The position numbers and the translations under genes were made by a program. A stretch of DNA of 15,792 bases from CAZKGE01 sp964541695 (GTDB lineage Bacteria > Bacillota > Clostridia > Christensenellales > CAG-138): assembly GCA_964541695.1 (NCBI GenBank), contig CAZIRB010000049.1, positions 1-15,792 on the forward strand. Reading direction: 5' to 3'. Positions 6,308 through 13,572 of the stretch are shown here, one piece after another (the first letter of the stretch is position 1; every line of letters starts with the position of its first letter). The notes beneath the pieces were generated by a model. That model was not told the DNA's origin. It did no database searches and saw only the letters and a program-made list of their open reading frames with translations.

Positions 6308-7342
6308 ATGGACCAGCATCGGCTTTCGGCAGGACCGCTGCTCGACGGCAAGGGCCGCCTGTGCGAGGCGGGGTACGGCACGTCGCTTACCAAGGAATAC
6401 CGGCGCGACCGTGCGCGCGGCGGGCCGTTCCGAATCAAGGAGTGGGACTATTACCTCGTCTACAACGGCCGCTTCGGCCTCGCGCTCACGATCGCGGACA
6501 ATTCCTACATGGGCCTGATCTCGGCGAGCTTCCTCGACTTTGAGAACGCGCGCGAAAAGACCGTCTCGCCGATGTTCTTTTTCCCGGCGGGGAACACGCG
6601 CTTTCCTTCCACCTCCGCCGCGGGCGACGTGTCCCGGCACGTCAAGGACGCGTACTGCGTGTTTCTGCACGAGAACGGCGGGCGGCGATTAAAGGCCGCG
6701 GTCCCGAATTTCGACGGCGGCGAGCCCCTGACGGCGGACGTGTTTTTGAGCGACGAACCGAACGATTCCATGGTGATCGCGACGCCGTTTGCCGGGAAGC
6801 CGACGGCCTTTTATTACAACCAAAAGATCGTCGGCATGCGCGCCGAGGGCCGCGTCTCGTACCGCGGCGCGCAATATCGCTTTGACAAGGCCGACAGCTT
6901 CGGCATGCTCGACTGGGGCCGCGGCGTGTGGACCTATGACAACACATGGTACTGGAGCGCGGGGCACGGGCTGATCGGCAGCCGCGTCGTGGGCTTCAAC
7001 CTGGGCTACGGCTTTGGCGATACGTCCGCCGCTTCCGAGAACATGCTGTTCGTCGACGGGAAAGCGCACAAGCTCGACCGCGTGGAGTTCCATATCCCGC
7101 GCGACGCGTTCGGCCGCGACGACTACCTCTCGGAGTGGGCGATCACGTCGAACGACGGGCGGTTTACGGCGGCGTTTTCGCCGCTATTGGACCGCGCCGC
7201 CTGCACGAAGGTCGGGCCGCTGCTTTCGGACCAGCACCAGGTGTTCGGGTACATGGACGGCGCGATTCAACTGGACGGCGGGGAAACGATTGAGTTGACA
7301 CACTTTCTCGCCATGGCCGAGAAGGTGCGCAACAAGTGGTGA
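6308..7342 (+). CDS. DUF2804 family protein
   Basis: 344 residues, soluble, no signal peptide. The strongest family marks are DWGRGVWTYDNTWYW (202-216) and NLGYGFGDTSAASENM (231-246), which I recognise from DUF2804. The rest is beta-rich, as expected for a lipocalin/CrtC-like double barrel. No enzymatic role is established to my knowledge. A purine-rich site (GGAG at 6288-6291 and AAGGGGG at 6294-6300) precedes the ATG. The HAD gene follows after 61 bp without a clear terminator, so the two are probably co-transcribed. Confidence 0.85.
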   Translation: MDQHRLSAGPLLDGKGRLCEAGYGTSLTKEYRRDRARGGPFRIKEWDYYLVYNGRFGLALTIADNSYMGLISASFLDFENAREKTVSPMFFFPAGNTRFPSTSAAGDVSRHVKDAYCVFLHENGGRRLKAAVPNFDGGEPLTADVFLSDEPNDSMVIATPFAGKPTAFYYNQKIVGMRAEGRVSYRGAQYRFDKADSFGMLDWGRGVWTYDNTWYWSAGHGLIGSRVVGFNLGYGFGDTSAASENMLFVDGKAHKLDRVEFHIPRDAFGRDDYLSEWAITSNDGRFTAAFSPLLDRAACTKVGPLLSDQHQVFGYMDGAIQLDGGETIELTHFLAMAEKVRNKW

Positions 7343-7403
7343 GGGAAAAATAGCGCGGACGCCGCATCTTTGGCGGCGGCGCGCGGACGGTACGGAGGGA
7401 CAG

Positions 7404-8048
7404 ATGGCGTCAAAGAAGAAGATGGTGATCTGGGACTGGAACGGCACGGTCATCGACGATACGGAGCTGTGCTACGAGATCGCCAACCATATGCGCGTCG
7501 AGCGCGACATGGAGCCGCTCGACGGCGTCGACAAGTATCGGGACATATTCATGTTCCCGGTGCGCGAGTATTACAAGCGAATGGGCTACACGTTCGAGAC
7601 GGAATCCTACGAGGACATCGCCGTGGAGTTTACCGACATGTATCTCTCGCGCTTTCCGGAATGCGCGCTGCGCGGCGGCGTGCTGGACGTGCTCACAGAG
7701 ATCAAGCGCCGCGGCCTGACCCAGGTGCTGCTGTCGGCGACCGGGCAGGAGCGGCTTAACGTGCAGGTCACGCGCTTCCCGCTTTCCGGTCTGTTCGACC
7801 GCGTGCTCGGCACGCGCGATAACCTGGCTAACGGCAAGGTCGACGTCGCGCTCGCGTTTTTGCAGGAGACCGGCGTGCCGCCCGCGGACGTGCTATTCGT
7901 CGGCGATACCGATCACGATTTTGAGGTCGCGCAGGCGATCGGCTGCGACGCGCTGCTGCTCACCAGCGGCCACCAGAGCGTGCCGACGCTCAGCCGCTGC
8001 TGCGTGCCCGTGCTCGACGACGTGGGGGACGTGCTGAAGTATTTATAA
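7404..8048 (+). CDS. HAD-family phosphatase, phosphoglycolate-phosphatase-like
   Basis: 214-residue cytoplasmic HAD hydrolase. Motif I is DWNGT (Asp11 nucleophile; the usual second Asp is Asn13, as in many Gph-like proteins). Motif II is LLSATG (Ser111), motif III is Lys145 in NGKVDVA, and motif IV is VGDTDHD (Asp168, Asp172). A helical cap lies at about 16-90 and includes YRDIFMFPVREYYKRMGY, typical of this HAD subgroup. It should remove phosphate from a small organic phosphate; the substrate is unknown. GGAGGG lies a few bases before the ATG. It is convergent with the phosphonate operon. I see no reason to call it phosphonoacetaldehyde hydrolase. Confidence 0.85.
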   Translation: MASKKKMVIWDWNGTVIDDTELCYEIANHMRVERDMEPLDGVDKYRDIFMFPVREYYKRMGYTFETESYEDIAVEFTDMYLSRFPECALRGGVLDVLTEIKRRGLTQVLLSATGQERLNVQVTRFPLSGLFDRVLGTRDNLANGKVDVALAFLQETGVPPADVLFVGDTDHDFEVAQAIGCDALLLTSGHQSVPTLSRCCVPVLDDVGDVLKYL

Positions 8049-8088
8049 AGCGGGGACGTTGATGGTTCCGCCCTCATGATTTTGGAAA

Positions 8089-8390
8089 GGGGACGTTGGA
8101 GGCTCCGCCTCCAAGCCTCCGCCAAGGGCCTGAGGCCCTTGGAACCCGCAGGAAACTAGGCGGAACTATTGGGGATTCCAAAGGGGGCCGAAGCTGAGCG
8201 CCGCCTGCGGCGGATGAAGCGAAGCGCAGGCCCAGTGAGCAAGGAAGCGGAAGGCGGCTTTAGCCGCAACGCACCGCGACTTTGCGAACTGCGGGGAGCC
8301 CTCAACGTCCTTCGCTTGTAGCGGATCGGGTTTCCAAAGGGCCTTCGGCCCTTTGGCAGGGGTCTGGGGGCAGAGCCTCCAACGTATCCC
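8089..8390. mobile_element. Composite repeat with about 60-bp imperfect terminal inverted repeats (MITE-like)
   Basis: The left end (8089-8147, GGGGACGTTGGAGGCTCCGC onward) is an imperfect inverted copy of the right end (8328-8390, to GAGCCTCCAACGTATCCC). Both share the hairpin core AAGGGCCTnnGGCCCTT. The interior holds a minus-oriented module (8173-8291) that recurs at 13621-13740. About 300 bp, no coding capacity, located between convergent operons. This is the form of a non-autonomous mobile repeat, but target-site duplications are not obvious, so it could be a non-mobile intergenic repeat family. Confidence 0.55.
8173..8291 (-). repeat. Mosaic repeat module R2, inverted copy
   Basis: Read on the minus strand this gives AGTTCGCAAAGTCGC, then CCTTGCTCACTGGGCCTGCG, CTTCGCTTCATCCGCCGCAG and GCGGCGCTCAGCTTCGGCCC. 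It matches 13621-13740 closely in the opposite orientation, and 15736-15792 up to the window edge. Confidence 0.8.
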
Positions 8391-8405
8391 GTCCTTCGTT
8401 CCCCC
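8328..8405 (+). repeat. Mosaic repeat module R1
   Basis: Begins GGGTTTCCAAAGGGCCTT with a self-complementary core CCAAAGGGCCTTCGGCCCTT, continues through GGCAGAGCCTCCAACGT and ends CCTTCGTTCCC. It matches 154-230 and 13960-14032. Confidence 0.8.
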
Positions 8406-8409
8406 TTCT

Positions 8410-8441
8410 AAAACCCGGCGCGCCCCGAATGGGGCGCGCCG
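8410..8441 (-). terminator. Terminator of the phosphonate operon
   Basis: An 11-bp perfect stem (8416-8426 with 8431-8441, CGGCGCGCCCC and its complement) has a 4-nt loop. On the minus strand GG and then TTTT follow the stem. It lies about 40 bp past the stop of the last operon gene. Confidence 0.75.
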
Positions 8442-8481
8442 CAATCATTTCCTATCGTTCCGCGCCGCATCGCGGCGCTCC

Positions 8482-9444
8482 TCATTCCTCCCGCAAAAAC
8501 TTCAGTACCCGCTCCGCGATCTGCTCCGCGGAGAGTCCCGCGCGGCGCAATATGTTTTTGCGCGTATCGGCGGCGTAGAACGTGTCCGGCACCCCGAGCA
8601 GGAGCTGCCGCGGCCGGACGCGCTTTGCCGCGAAGTATTCCGCGACGGCGCCGCCGAGCCCGCCGAGCACGCTGTGTTCCTCGCAGGTGGCGATGCACGG
8701 GAACGAAACGAGCGCGTCGAGTGCGGCGGTATCGAGCGGCTTGACCGTGTGCATGTTCAACACGCGGCAGGACACGCCGCGCTGTTCGAGCAGCGCGGCC
8801 GCGCGCAGCGACTCACGCACCGTCGCGCCGGCGGCGACGATCGCGGTGTCCGCGCCCTCGCGCTCGACGCGCGCCTTGCCGATTTCGAAGGTGAAGTCGC
8901 TTTCGTGCACGACGGCCTGGTTCGGGCCGCCGACGAGGCGCAGAAACACCGGCCCGTCCCAGTCGGCGGCTGCAAGAAAGGCCTTGACGGCCTCGGCGCA
9001 GTCGGCGGGCTCGACGACGGCCATGTGCGGGACGGCGCGCATGTCGGCAATGTCGGACAGCGACGTCAGCGCGGGCCCGAGGTCCGCGGCGGACAGGCCC
9101 GCGTCCGCGCCCGCGATTACGAGCGGCATGCGCATGTCCCCGCAGAATATGCGCACAAAGTCCAGCACGCGCGCGGTCACAAACGGCGAATACGCCGCGA
9201 CGAACGGCCGGTAGCCCTCGGCGGCAAGGCCCGCCGCGATTCCGATCATCGCCTGCTCGGATATGCCCACGTCGATGTACCGGCCCGCGGGCAGGCGGTC
9301 GAGGTCGAACCTGCGGCCCACGTCGGCGGAGAGGAACACCGCGTTTTCATGTGTTTGGCAGATCTCGGCGGCGGGCACATACGCGACCTTCTTGATGCCG
9401 ATCTTCGCCCATTTCTGGATATTTTCCGGCGTAAATTCGATCAC
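8482..9444 (-). CDS. Transketolase-like ThDP enzyme, C-terminal subunit
   Basis: 320 residues covering the pyrimidine-binding and C-terminal domains of a split transketolase. It pairs with the product of the gene just upstream to form one ThDP active site. Seen: DVGISEQ (58-64, with Glu63 the expected cofactor-activating acid), AAGLAAEGYRPFVAAYSPFV (70-89), and a C-terminal domain from about 185 with MHTVKPLD and EEHSVLGGLG. The usual DGxTHQ donor-site motif is replaced: the matching stretch reads AGLSAADLGPALTSLSDIA (115-133), so both the Asp and the His are gone. That suggests an unusual donor. The start is GTG 9444, overlapping the preceding stop by 4 nt (GTGA), so expression is coupled. 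It is the last gene of the phosphonate operon. The assignment to transketolase-like proteins is firm; the reaction is not. Confidence 0.85.
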   Translation of the reverse strand: MIEFTPENIQKWAKIGIKKVAYVPAAEICQTHENAVFLSADVGRRFDLDRLPAGRYIDVGISEQAMIGIAAGLAAEGYRPFVAAYSPFVTARVLDFVRIFCGDMRMPLVIAGADAGLSAADLGPALTSLSDIADMRAVPHMAVVEPADCAEAVKAFLAAADWDGPVFLRLVGGPNQAVVHESDFTFEIGKARVEREGADTAIVAAGATVRESLRAAALLEQRGVSCRVLNMHTVKPLDTAALDALVSFPCIATCEEHSVLGGLGGAVAEYFAAKRVRPRQLLLGVPDTFYAADTRKNILRRAGLSAEQIAERVLKFLREE

Positions 9445-10271
9445 GCGTCCACCCCCAGTTCGCGCCCGGCCCGCTCGTACAGCTCGTCCGTAAGCACGTT
9501 CGCGTGCCAGTCGGCGTTGTTCTCGGCAAAGGACACGCCGCGGCCCTTGACCGTGCGCGCCAGGATCGCGAACGGCTTGGTCGGCCGGGCCGAAAGCGCC
9601 GCGTCGATCGCCTCCGGGTCGTGGCCGTCGATCTCGAGCGCGTCGAAGCCGAACGCGGCAAAGCGCTCGGCAAGGTTCTCCGCGCTCTGGATATCCTTCG
9701 TGAAGCCGTCGAGCTGCAGGCCGTTGCGGTCGACGATCACGGTGAGGGTATTAAGCTTTCGGTGCCCCGCGATCGACAGCGCCTCCCACATGGAGCCCTC
9801 GTTGAGCTCGCCGTCGCCGACGAGCGCGTACACGCGCGAAACGGCGTTGCCGCGCATGTTCAGCGCGATCGCCTCGCCGACCGCAAACGGGAGCCCCTGT
9901 CCGAGACTGCCGCCGGAGAACTCGATGCCCTTTTCCGCGTTGCGGCGCGGGTGCTTGAACAGGATCGTATCCTCGCCGAGCAGCGGCTGGGCGATCTGCC
10001 CGTCGGTCAGGATGCCCGCGGCGTGCATCGCCGCGTACTGCGCGATGCCGCCGTGGCCCTTGCTCAGCACGAAGCGGTCGCGGTTTTCATCGAGCGGGTT
10101 ATTTTTATCAAAGCGCAGATGCCGCGTGTACAGCACCGCGAGCAGCTCGACGAGCGACAGACAGCCGCCGAGATGCGCGCCGACGCCGCCCGCGCGGTGG
10201 CACAGCTCGAGTATGTCGCGCCGCATGACGGCGATGGCCCGCTCCAGCGCCGCGCGTTCCTTTTCGGTCAT
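9441..10271 (-). CDS. Transketolase-like ThDP enzyme, N-terminal subunit
   Basis: 276 residues forming the diphosphate-binding half. Seen: GAHLGGCLSLVELL (31-44, keeping the His of the usual GHxGG), FVLSKGHG (67-74), KHP (106-108), SGGSLGQGL (119-127) and the ThDP motif GDGELNEGSMWEA (152-164) ending at Asn183 in VDRNGLQ. Split transketolases of this size occur in many Firmicutes and Archaea, where they serve pentose metabolism. Here the pair sits inside a phosphonate operon, suggesting a specialised acceptor such as phosphonoacetaldehyde. The ATG at 10271 overlaps the preceding stop (ATGA). The neighbouring half has an altered donor motif. Confidence 0.88.
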   Translation of the reverse strand: MTEKERAALERAIAVMRRDILELCHRAGGVGAHLGGCLSLVELLAVLYTRHLRFDKNNPLDENRDRFVLSKGHGGIAQYAAMHAAGILTDGQIAQPLLGEDTILFKHPRRNAEKGIEFSGGSLGQGLPFAVGEAIALNMRGNAVSRVYALVGDGELNEGSMWEALSIAGHRKLNTLTVIVDRNGLQLDGFTKDIQSAENLAERFAAFGFDALEIDGHDPEAIDAALSARPTKPFAILARTVKGRGVSFAENNADWHANVLTDELYERAGRELGVDA

Positions 10272-10987
10272 TTCCCACTGTCCTTCCGGTGGATTTCCCG
10301 GGCCCGCGCCAGGTCCGACACAGCGTCGACCTCCGACCACGCGTAGCCCGCGATGTCAAAGTGGTGCAGCTCGAAGCCGTCCTCAAATATCATCTGCGCA
10401 AGCGCCGTTTCCATCCATTGATCGGACAGCCCCGCGTCGATCATGCTCACCACGCGATCGCGGTAGCGCAGCGCGGAGGCGCGGTCGAGCTTGGTCACGT
10501 TCGCGTACTCGCCGCCGGGCGCGGGAAGGTCCTTGCTCATGGCCGCGACGAGGCCGCTTGCGTCGAGCTGCACGCAGTAATCGCCGCTTTCGGCGCGGCT
10601 CGTGTCGATCAGCGCGGTCGGCCGGTCGGTCGGTACGGCGTACACGTCGGCAATCAGCCGCTGCTCGACGACCACGTCGCCGTCGATGAGCACGACGTTG
10701 TCGCGGTCGAGGTATTCGCGCGCAAACCACAGCGTCGCAAGCGAGTTCGTCACGGCGTAGAACGGGTTTTTCACAATGATGACGCCCGGCAGTTCCTGTT
10801 CCAGTTTATCCGCGCAAAAGCCCGCGCAGACGACGATCTCGGCGGTTTTGTCCGCTGTTCGGATACCGTTTACCAGCCGCCCGAGCAGCGTCGTGTCCGC
10901 GTCGAGCTTAAAAAGCGATTTCGGGTACGCGAGCGTGTGCGGGCGCAGCCGCGTGCCCATGCCGGCGGCGACGATGATGTAGGTCAT
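10268..10987 (-). CDS. LicC/PntC-like nucleotidyltransferase, probable phosphonate cytidylyltransferase
   Basis: 239-residue nucleotidyltransferase of the GT-A-like fold. Seen: AAGMGTRLRPHT (7-18) and PK (22-23) for nucleotide binding, NSLATLWFA (81-89), VVLIDGDVV (98-106) with the metal-binding Asp, and WSEVDAVSDLARA (217-229), which mirrors the C-terminal IDxxxD of LicC. The family includes choline-phosphate and 2-aminoethylphosphonate cytidylyltransferases. With a PEP mutase next door, the likely reaction is CTP plus a phosphonate giving a CMP-phosphonate, ready for transfer to a lipid or glycan. The base and the substrate are inferred. The ATG at 10987 has AAGGAGG close upstream and lies 11 nt after the preceding stop. 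Other sugar-phosphate nucleotidyltransferase roles are possible. Confidence 0.82.
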   Translation of the reverse strand: MTYIIVAAGMGTRLRPHTLAYPKSLFKLDADTTLLGRLVNGIRTADKTAEIVVCAGFCADKLEQELPGVIIVKNPFYAVTNSLATLWFAREYLDRDNVVLIDGDVVVEQRLIADVYAVPTDRPTALIDTSRAESGDYCVQLDASGLVAAMSKDLPAPGGEYANVTKLDRASALRYRDRVVSMIDAGLSDQWMETALAQMIFEDGFELHHFDIAGYAWSEVDAVSDLARAREIHRKDSGK

Positions 10988-10998
10988 ACCTGCCTCCT

Positions 10999-12303
10999 TC
11001 ACTCGTTCGGGATCAGCTTGATGATTTCGGCAAACGGCATGCACAGCTCGTCCGCCTCGAGCGCGCGGTGCGTCGAGAGGATGGTCTCGGCCGCCCTTTG
11101 CATGGCCGGGAAGCCGCTGCGCGTGAGCTGGTTTGCGTAGATAACGATGTTCACGCCGCGCGCTAAAAACTCGTCCTCCGTCACGGAGTTGAACGACGTC
11201 GGCACGACGACAAGCGGCGTCAGCGCGTCCTGACTGCGGAACTGTTCGACAAACTCGAATATCTCGGCGGGGTCCTTCTGGCGCGAGTGGATCATGATGC
11301 CGTCCGCGCCCGCCGCGACGTACGCGCGCGTGCGCAAAAGCGCGTCGTCCATGCCCCGCTCGAGGATCAGGCTCTCGCAGCGCGCGATGATCATGAAGTC
11401 GTCGGTCTTCTTCGCCTTCTTGCCCGCGGCGATCTTGGCGGAGAAGTTCTCGACCGTGTCCTGCGTCTGCTTAACGTCCGTGCCGAACAGCGAGTTTTTC
11501 TTCAGGCCCGTCTTGTCCTCGATGATGACCGCCGACACGCCCATGCGCTCGAGCGTGCGCACGTTGTACACGAAGTGCTCGACGAGGCCGCCGGTGTCGC
11601 CGTCGAGTATGATGGGCTTTGTGGTCACGTCCATGATGTCGTCGATCGTGCGCAGCCGCGACGACATGTCGACCAGCTCGATGTCCGGCTTGCCCTTGCT
11701 CGTCGAATCGCACAGAGACGAGACCCACATCGCGTCGAACTGGTACGTCCGGCCGTTCTGCAGCACCTTCGCGTTCTCCGCGATCAGCCCCGTGATGCCG
11801 CTGTGCGCCTCGATGGCGGTCACGAGGCCCTTGAGCTCGAGCAGCTTTTTGAGCCGTCCGCGCCGAAGGTCCGGGATCGAGAGGTTGTTGCGCAGCACGC
11901 TCTCGAAGCTCCTGTATTCCTCGGACTGAGAGTACGGAAACTCGACGAGCTCGCCGCCGTACTCGGCCAGCAGCGAAAGCAGCTCGTCGCGGATCGGCTT
12001 TTGAAAGCCTGTGACCCAGTCGTCGCCGTGCACGACGTAGTCCGGGCGGTATTGTTCCAGCACGTCGCGGTAGCTCAGCGTCTCCTGCACGACCACGCGG
12101 GTTACGCCCTTGATGCTGCCGATCACGCGCATGCGCTCCTCGCACGAGAGCAGCGGATAGCGCTTGAACGACGCGACCTGCCGGTCCGCGAGCACGCCGA
12201 CGGTCAGGCTGCCGAGCGAGGCCGCGTTCTCGATCATTTTGATGTGGCCGCCGTGTATGGCGTCCGTGCTCATGCAAAGATAGACCGTTTTTTCACTTGC
12301 CAT
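10999..12303 (-). CDS. pepM: Phosphoenolpyruvate mutase with N-terminal cytidylyltransferase-like domain
   Basis: 434 residues in two parts. Residues about 5-130 form a TagD-type nucleotidyltransferase domain with HGGH (17-20) and HGDDW (92-96). The RxxGxST loop of active TagD enzymes is replaced by YSQSEEY (124-130), so activity is uncertain. Residues about 145-425 form the PEP mutase, with LDGDTGG (233-239) and the diagnostic EDKTGLKKNS (262-271). PEP mutase makes the C-P bond, converting PEP to phosphonopyruvate, the entry step of nearly all known phosphonate pathways. A comparable cytidylyltransferase-mutase fusion is known in Fom1 of fosfomycin biosynthesis. The ATG at 12303 has GGGGGA eight bases upstream and lies 1 nt after the decarboxylase stop; an in-frame start at 12414 would overlap that gene deeply. 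Very likely correct for the mutase half. Confidence 0.93.
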   Translation of the reverse strand: MASEKTVYLCMSTDAIHGGHIKMIENAASLGSLTVGVLADRQVASFKRYPLLSCEERMRVIGSIKGVTRVVVQETLSYRDVLEQYRPDYVVHGDDWVTGFQKPIRDELLSLLAEYGGELVEFPYSQSEEYRSFESVLRNNLSIPDLRRGRLKKLLELKGLVTAIEAHSGITGLIAENAKVLQNGRTYQFDAMWVSSLCDSTSKGKPDIELVDMSSRLRTIDDIMDVTTKPIILDGDTGGLVEHFVYNVRTLERMGVSAVIIEDKTGLKKNSLFGTDVKQTQDTVENFSAKIAAGKKAKKTDDFMIIARCESLILERGMDDALLRTRAYVAAGADGIMIHSRQKDPAEIFEFVEQFRSQDALTPLVVVPTSFNSVTEDEFLARGVNIVIYANQLTRSGFPAMQRAAETILSTHRALEADELCMPFAEIIKLIPNE

Positions 12304-12304
12304 G

Positions 12305-13426
12305 TTATCGTCCCCCGCGAAGCTTTTGCATAAACGCGAGCTTATTCTCTTTCGGTGTCGTCGTCGGCCGCCCAAGGTCGTCCCTTGCGCCGACGGCGCA
12401 GCGCGCCTCGACAAACGACAGCGTTTGAAGCCGCCGCGCCCGATTCAGCGTTTCGTCGAGCGCCGCCGCGTCGGAGACGGACGCCGTAAACCCATAGCCG
12501 CAGTCCTTCGCGATCGCGGCGAGGTCAACGCTGTCCCCGACCGTGGGCATGCCGCCGACGGACTCGTGCGCGGCGTTGTTGAGCACGATGTGAATGAGGT
12601 TATGCGGCTTCTGCGCGCCGATCACCGCCATGGCGCCAAGGTGCATCAGCGCCGCGCCGTCGCCGTCGAGGCAAAAAACCGTCTGCGCGGGCTTTGCCAG
12701 CGCGAGCCCCAGCGCGATGCTCGAGCAGTGGCCCATCGAGCCGACCGTGAGGAAATCGCGCTCGTGCCCGTAACCGAGTCTTTCGCGCAGCTCGAACAGC
12801 TCGCGCGAGGCCTTGCCCGTTGTGGACACGATCGGGTCGTCATTCGCCGCGATCAGCACGCGCTCGACCGCGCGTTCGCGCGTCAGCCGCGCGCTGCTTG
12901 CCGCGGGCGCGTACGCCGCGCCGGTGATCGCGCCCTTGCGGATCACGAACGCGACGCTTTGGCCCTGTGCTAGCAGCGGCGAGAACGCGGCCATGGCCGC
13001 TTCGGCGTCCGCTCTTGCGGTGTCCTTTACGATCACGCGTGTCTCGACGCCCGCGGCCTGCAATAGCGCCACCGTCGCCTTGCCCATGAACGCGTGCTGC
13101 GGCTCGTCGTGCACGCCCGGCTCGCCGCGCCAGCCGACCACGAACACGCACGGGATGCCGTACACGTCCGGCGAGAGCAGCGATGTGACGGGGTTGATGA
13201 TGTTGCCGACGCCGCTGTTCTGCAGATATACGCACGGAACCTCGCCCGTTGCAAGGTGATAGCCCGCCGCAAGCCCCACGGCGTTACCTTCGTTCGCCGC
13301 GATCACGTGCCGGTGTCCGACGCCGTGCCGGCGCATGATCTCCGCGCACAGCGCTGAGAGCAGGGAGTCCGGCACGCCGCAGAAGAACCCGCACGGCAAC
13401 AGATCCAGAAATTCGCTCGCTAACAT
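12305..13426 (-). CDS. aepY: Phosphonopyruvate decarboxylase
   Basis: 373 residues, the usual length for this ThDP enzyme. It decarboxylates phosphonopyruvate to phosphonoacetaldehyde, which pulls the unfavourable mutase reaction forward. Seen: CGVPDSLL (16-23), AANEGNAVGLAAGY (43-56) with the cofactor-activating Glu46, and the ThDP motif from GDG (255-257) to NN (283-284). GSMGHCSSIALGLALA lies just before it. Sulfopyruvate decarboxylases are close relatives, but the adjacent PEP mutase settles the substrate. It is the first operon gene. The ATG at 13426 has GGGA six bases upstream; a GTG at 13438 in frame is the alternative start. The leader is only about 37 nt. Confidence 0.92.
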   Translation of the reverse strand: MLASEFLDLLPCGFFCGVPDSLLSALCAEIMRRHGVGHRHVIAANEGNAVGLAAGYHLATGEVPCVYLQNSGVGNIINPVTSLLSPDVYGIPCVFVVGWRGEPGVHDEPQHAFMGKATVALLQAAGVETRVIVKDTARADAEAAMAAFSPLLAQGQSVAFVIRKGAITGAAYAPAASSARLTRERAVERVLIAANDDPIVSTTGKASRELFELRERLGYGHERDFLTVGSMGHCSSIALGLALAKPAQTVFCLDGDGAALMHLGAMAVIGAQKPHNLIHIVLNNAAHESVGGMPTVGDSVDLAAIAKDCGYGFTASVSDAAALDETLNRARRLQTLSFVEARCAVGARDDLGRPTTTPKENKLAFMQKLRGGR

Positions 13427-13469
13427 AGATTGTCCCACATCGATTTTGTCGTATTTTCCCTAATAATTT

Positions 13470-13498
13470 ATTATAACGGACCCCCGCCGCGTTTGCAA
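13470..13498 (-). promoter_or_regulatory. Promoter of the phosphonate operon
   Basis: On the minus strand, TTGCAA (13498-13493), a 17-bp spacer and a perfect TATAAT (13475-13470). It is one of the best SigA-type promoters in the window, which suggests fairly constitutive expression. Transcription should begin near 13463. Confidence 0.75.
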
Positions 13499-13504
13499 CC
13501 GCGT

Positions 13505-13559
13505 GGGGGATGGGAGGGACGGAGGCGGAGGGGGACGAAGGGGGGGACGATAGGGAGGG
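13505..13559 (+). other. G-rich polypurine tract
   Basis: The plus strand carries seven runs of three or more G (13505-13509, 13512-13514, 13516-13518, 13530-13534, 13540-13546, 13553-13555, 13557-13559) with almost no pyrimidines. It starts 7 bp beyond the operon -35. It could form a G-quadruplex. A shorter, similar tract lies beside the repeat at 39-70. Confidence 0.6.
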
Positions 13560-13572
13560 AAGGAACGGAAGG

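Noticed and set aside
7404..8048. Phosphonoacetaldehyde hydrolase (PhnX) beside the phosphonate operon
   Set aside because: Motif I is DWNGT and the cap resembles Gph-like phosphatases, without the expected PhnX pattern. The gene is convergent and separated by a repeat and terminator.
8353..10689. Very long plus-strand open frame (778 codons) opposite the phosphonate operon
   Set aside because: It runs antisense across several genes with clear family motifs, is Arg/Ala/Pro-rich and has no domain pattern. GC-rich coding DNA often leaves such frames open.
12305..13426. Sulfopyruvate decarboxylase (coenzyme M pathway)
   Set aside because: Similar family, but the next gene in the operon is an unmistakable PEP mutase and no coenzyme M genes are present.
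13427..13469. TPP riboswitch ahead of the ThDP-dependent operon
   Set aside because: The leader is only about 37 nt, too short for the aptamer, and shows no CUGAGA-type motif. ThDP users are also not the usual targets.
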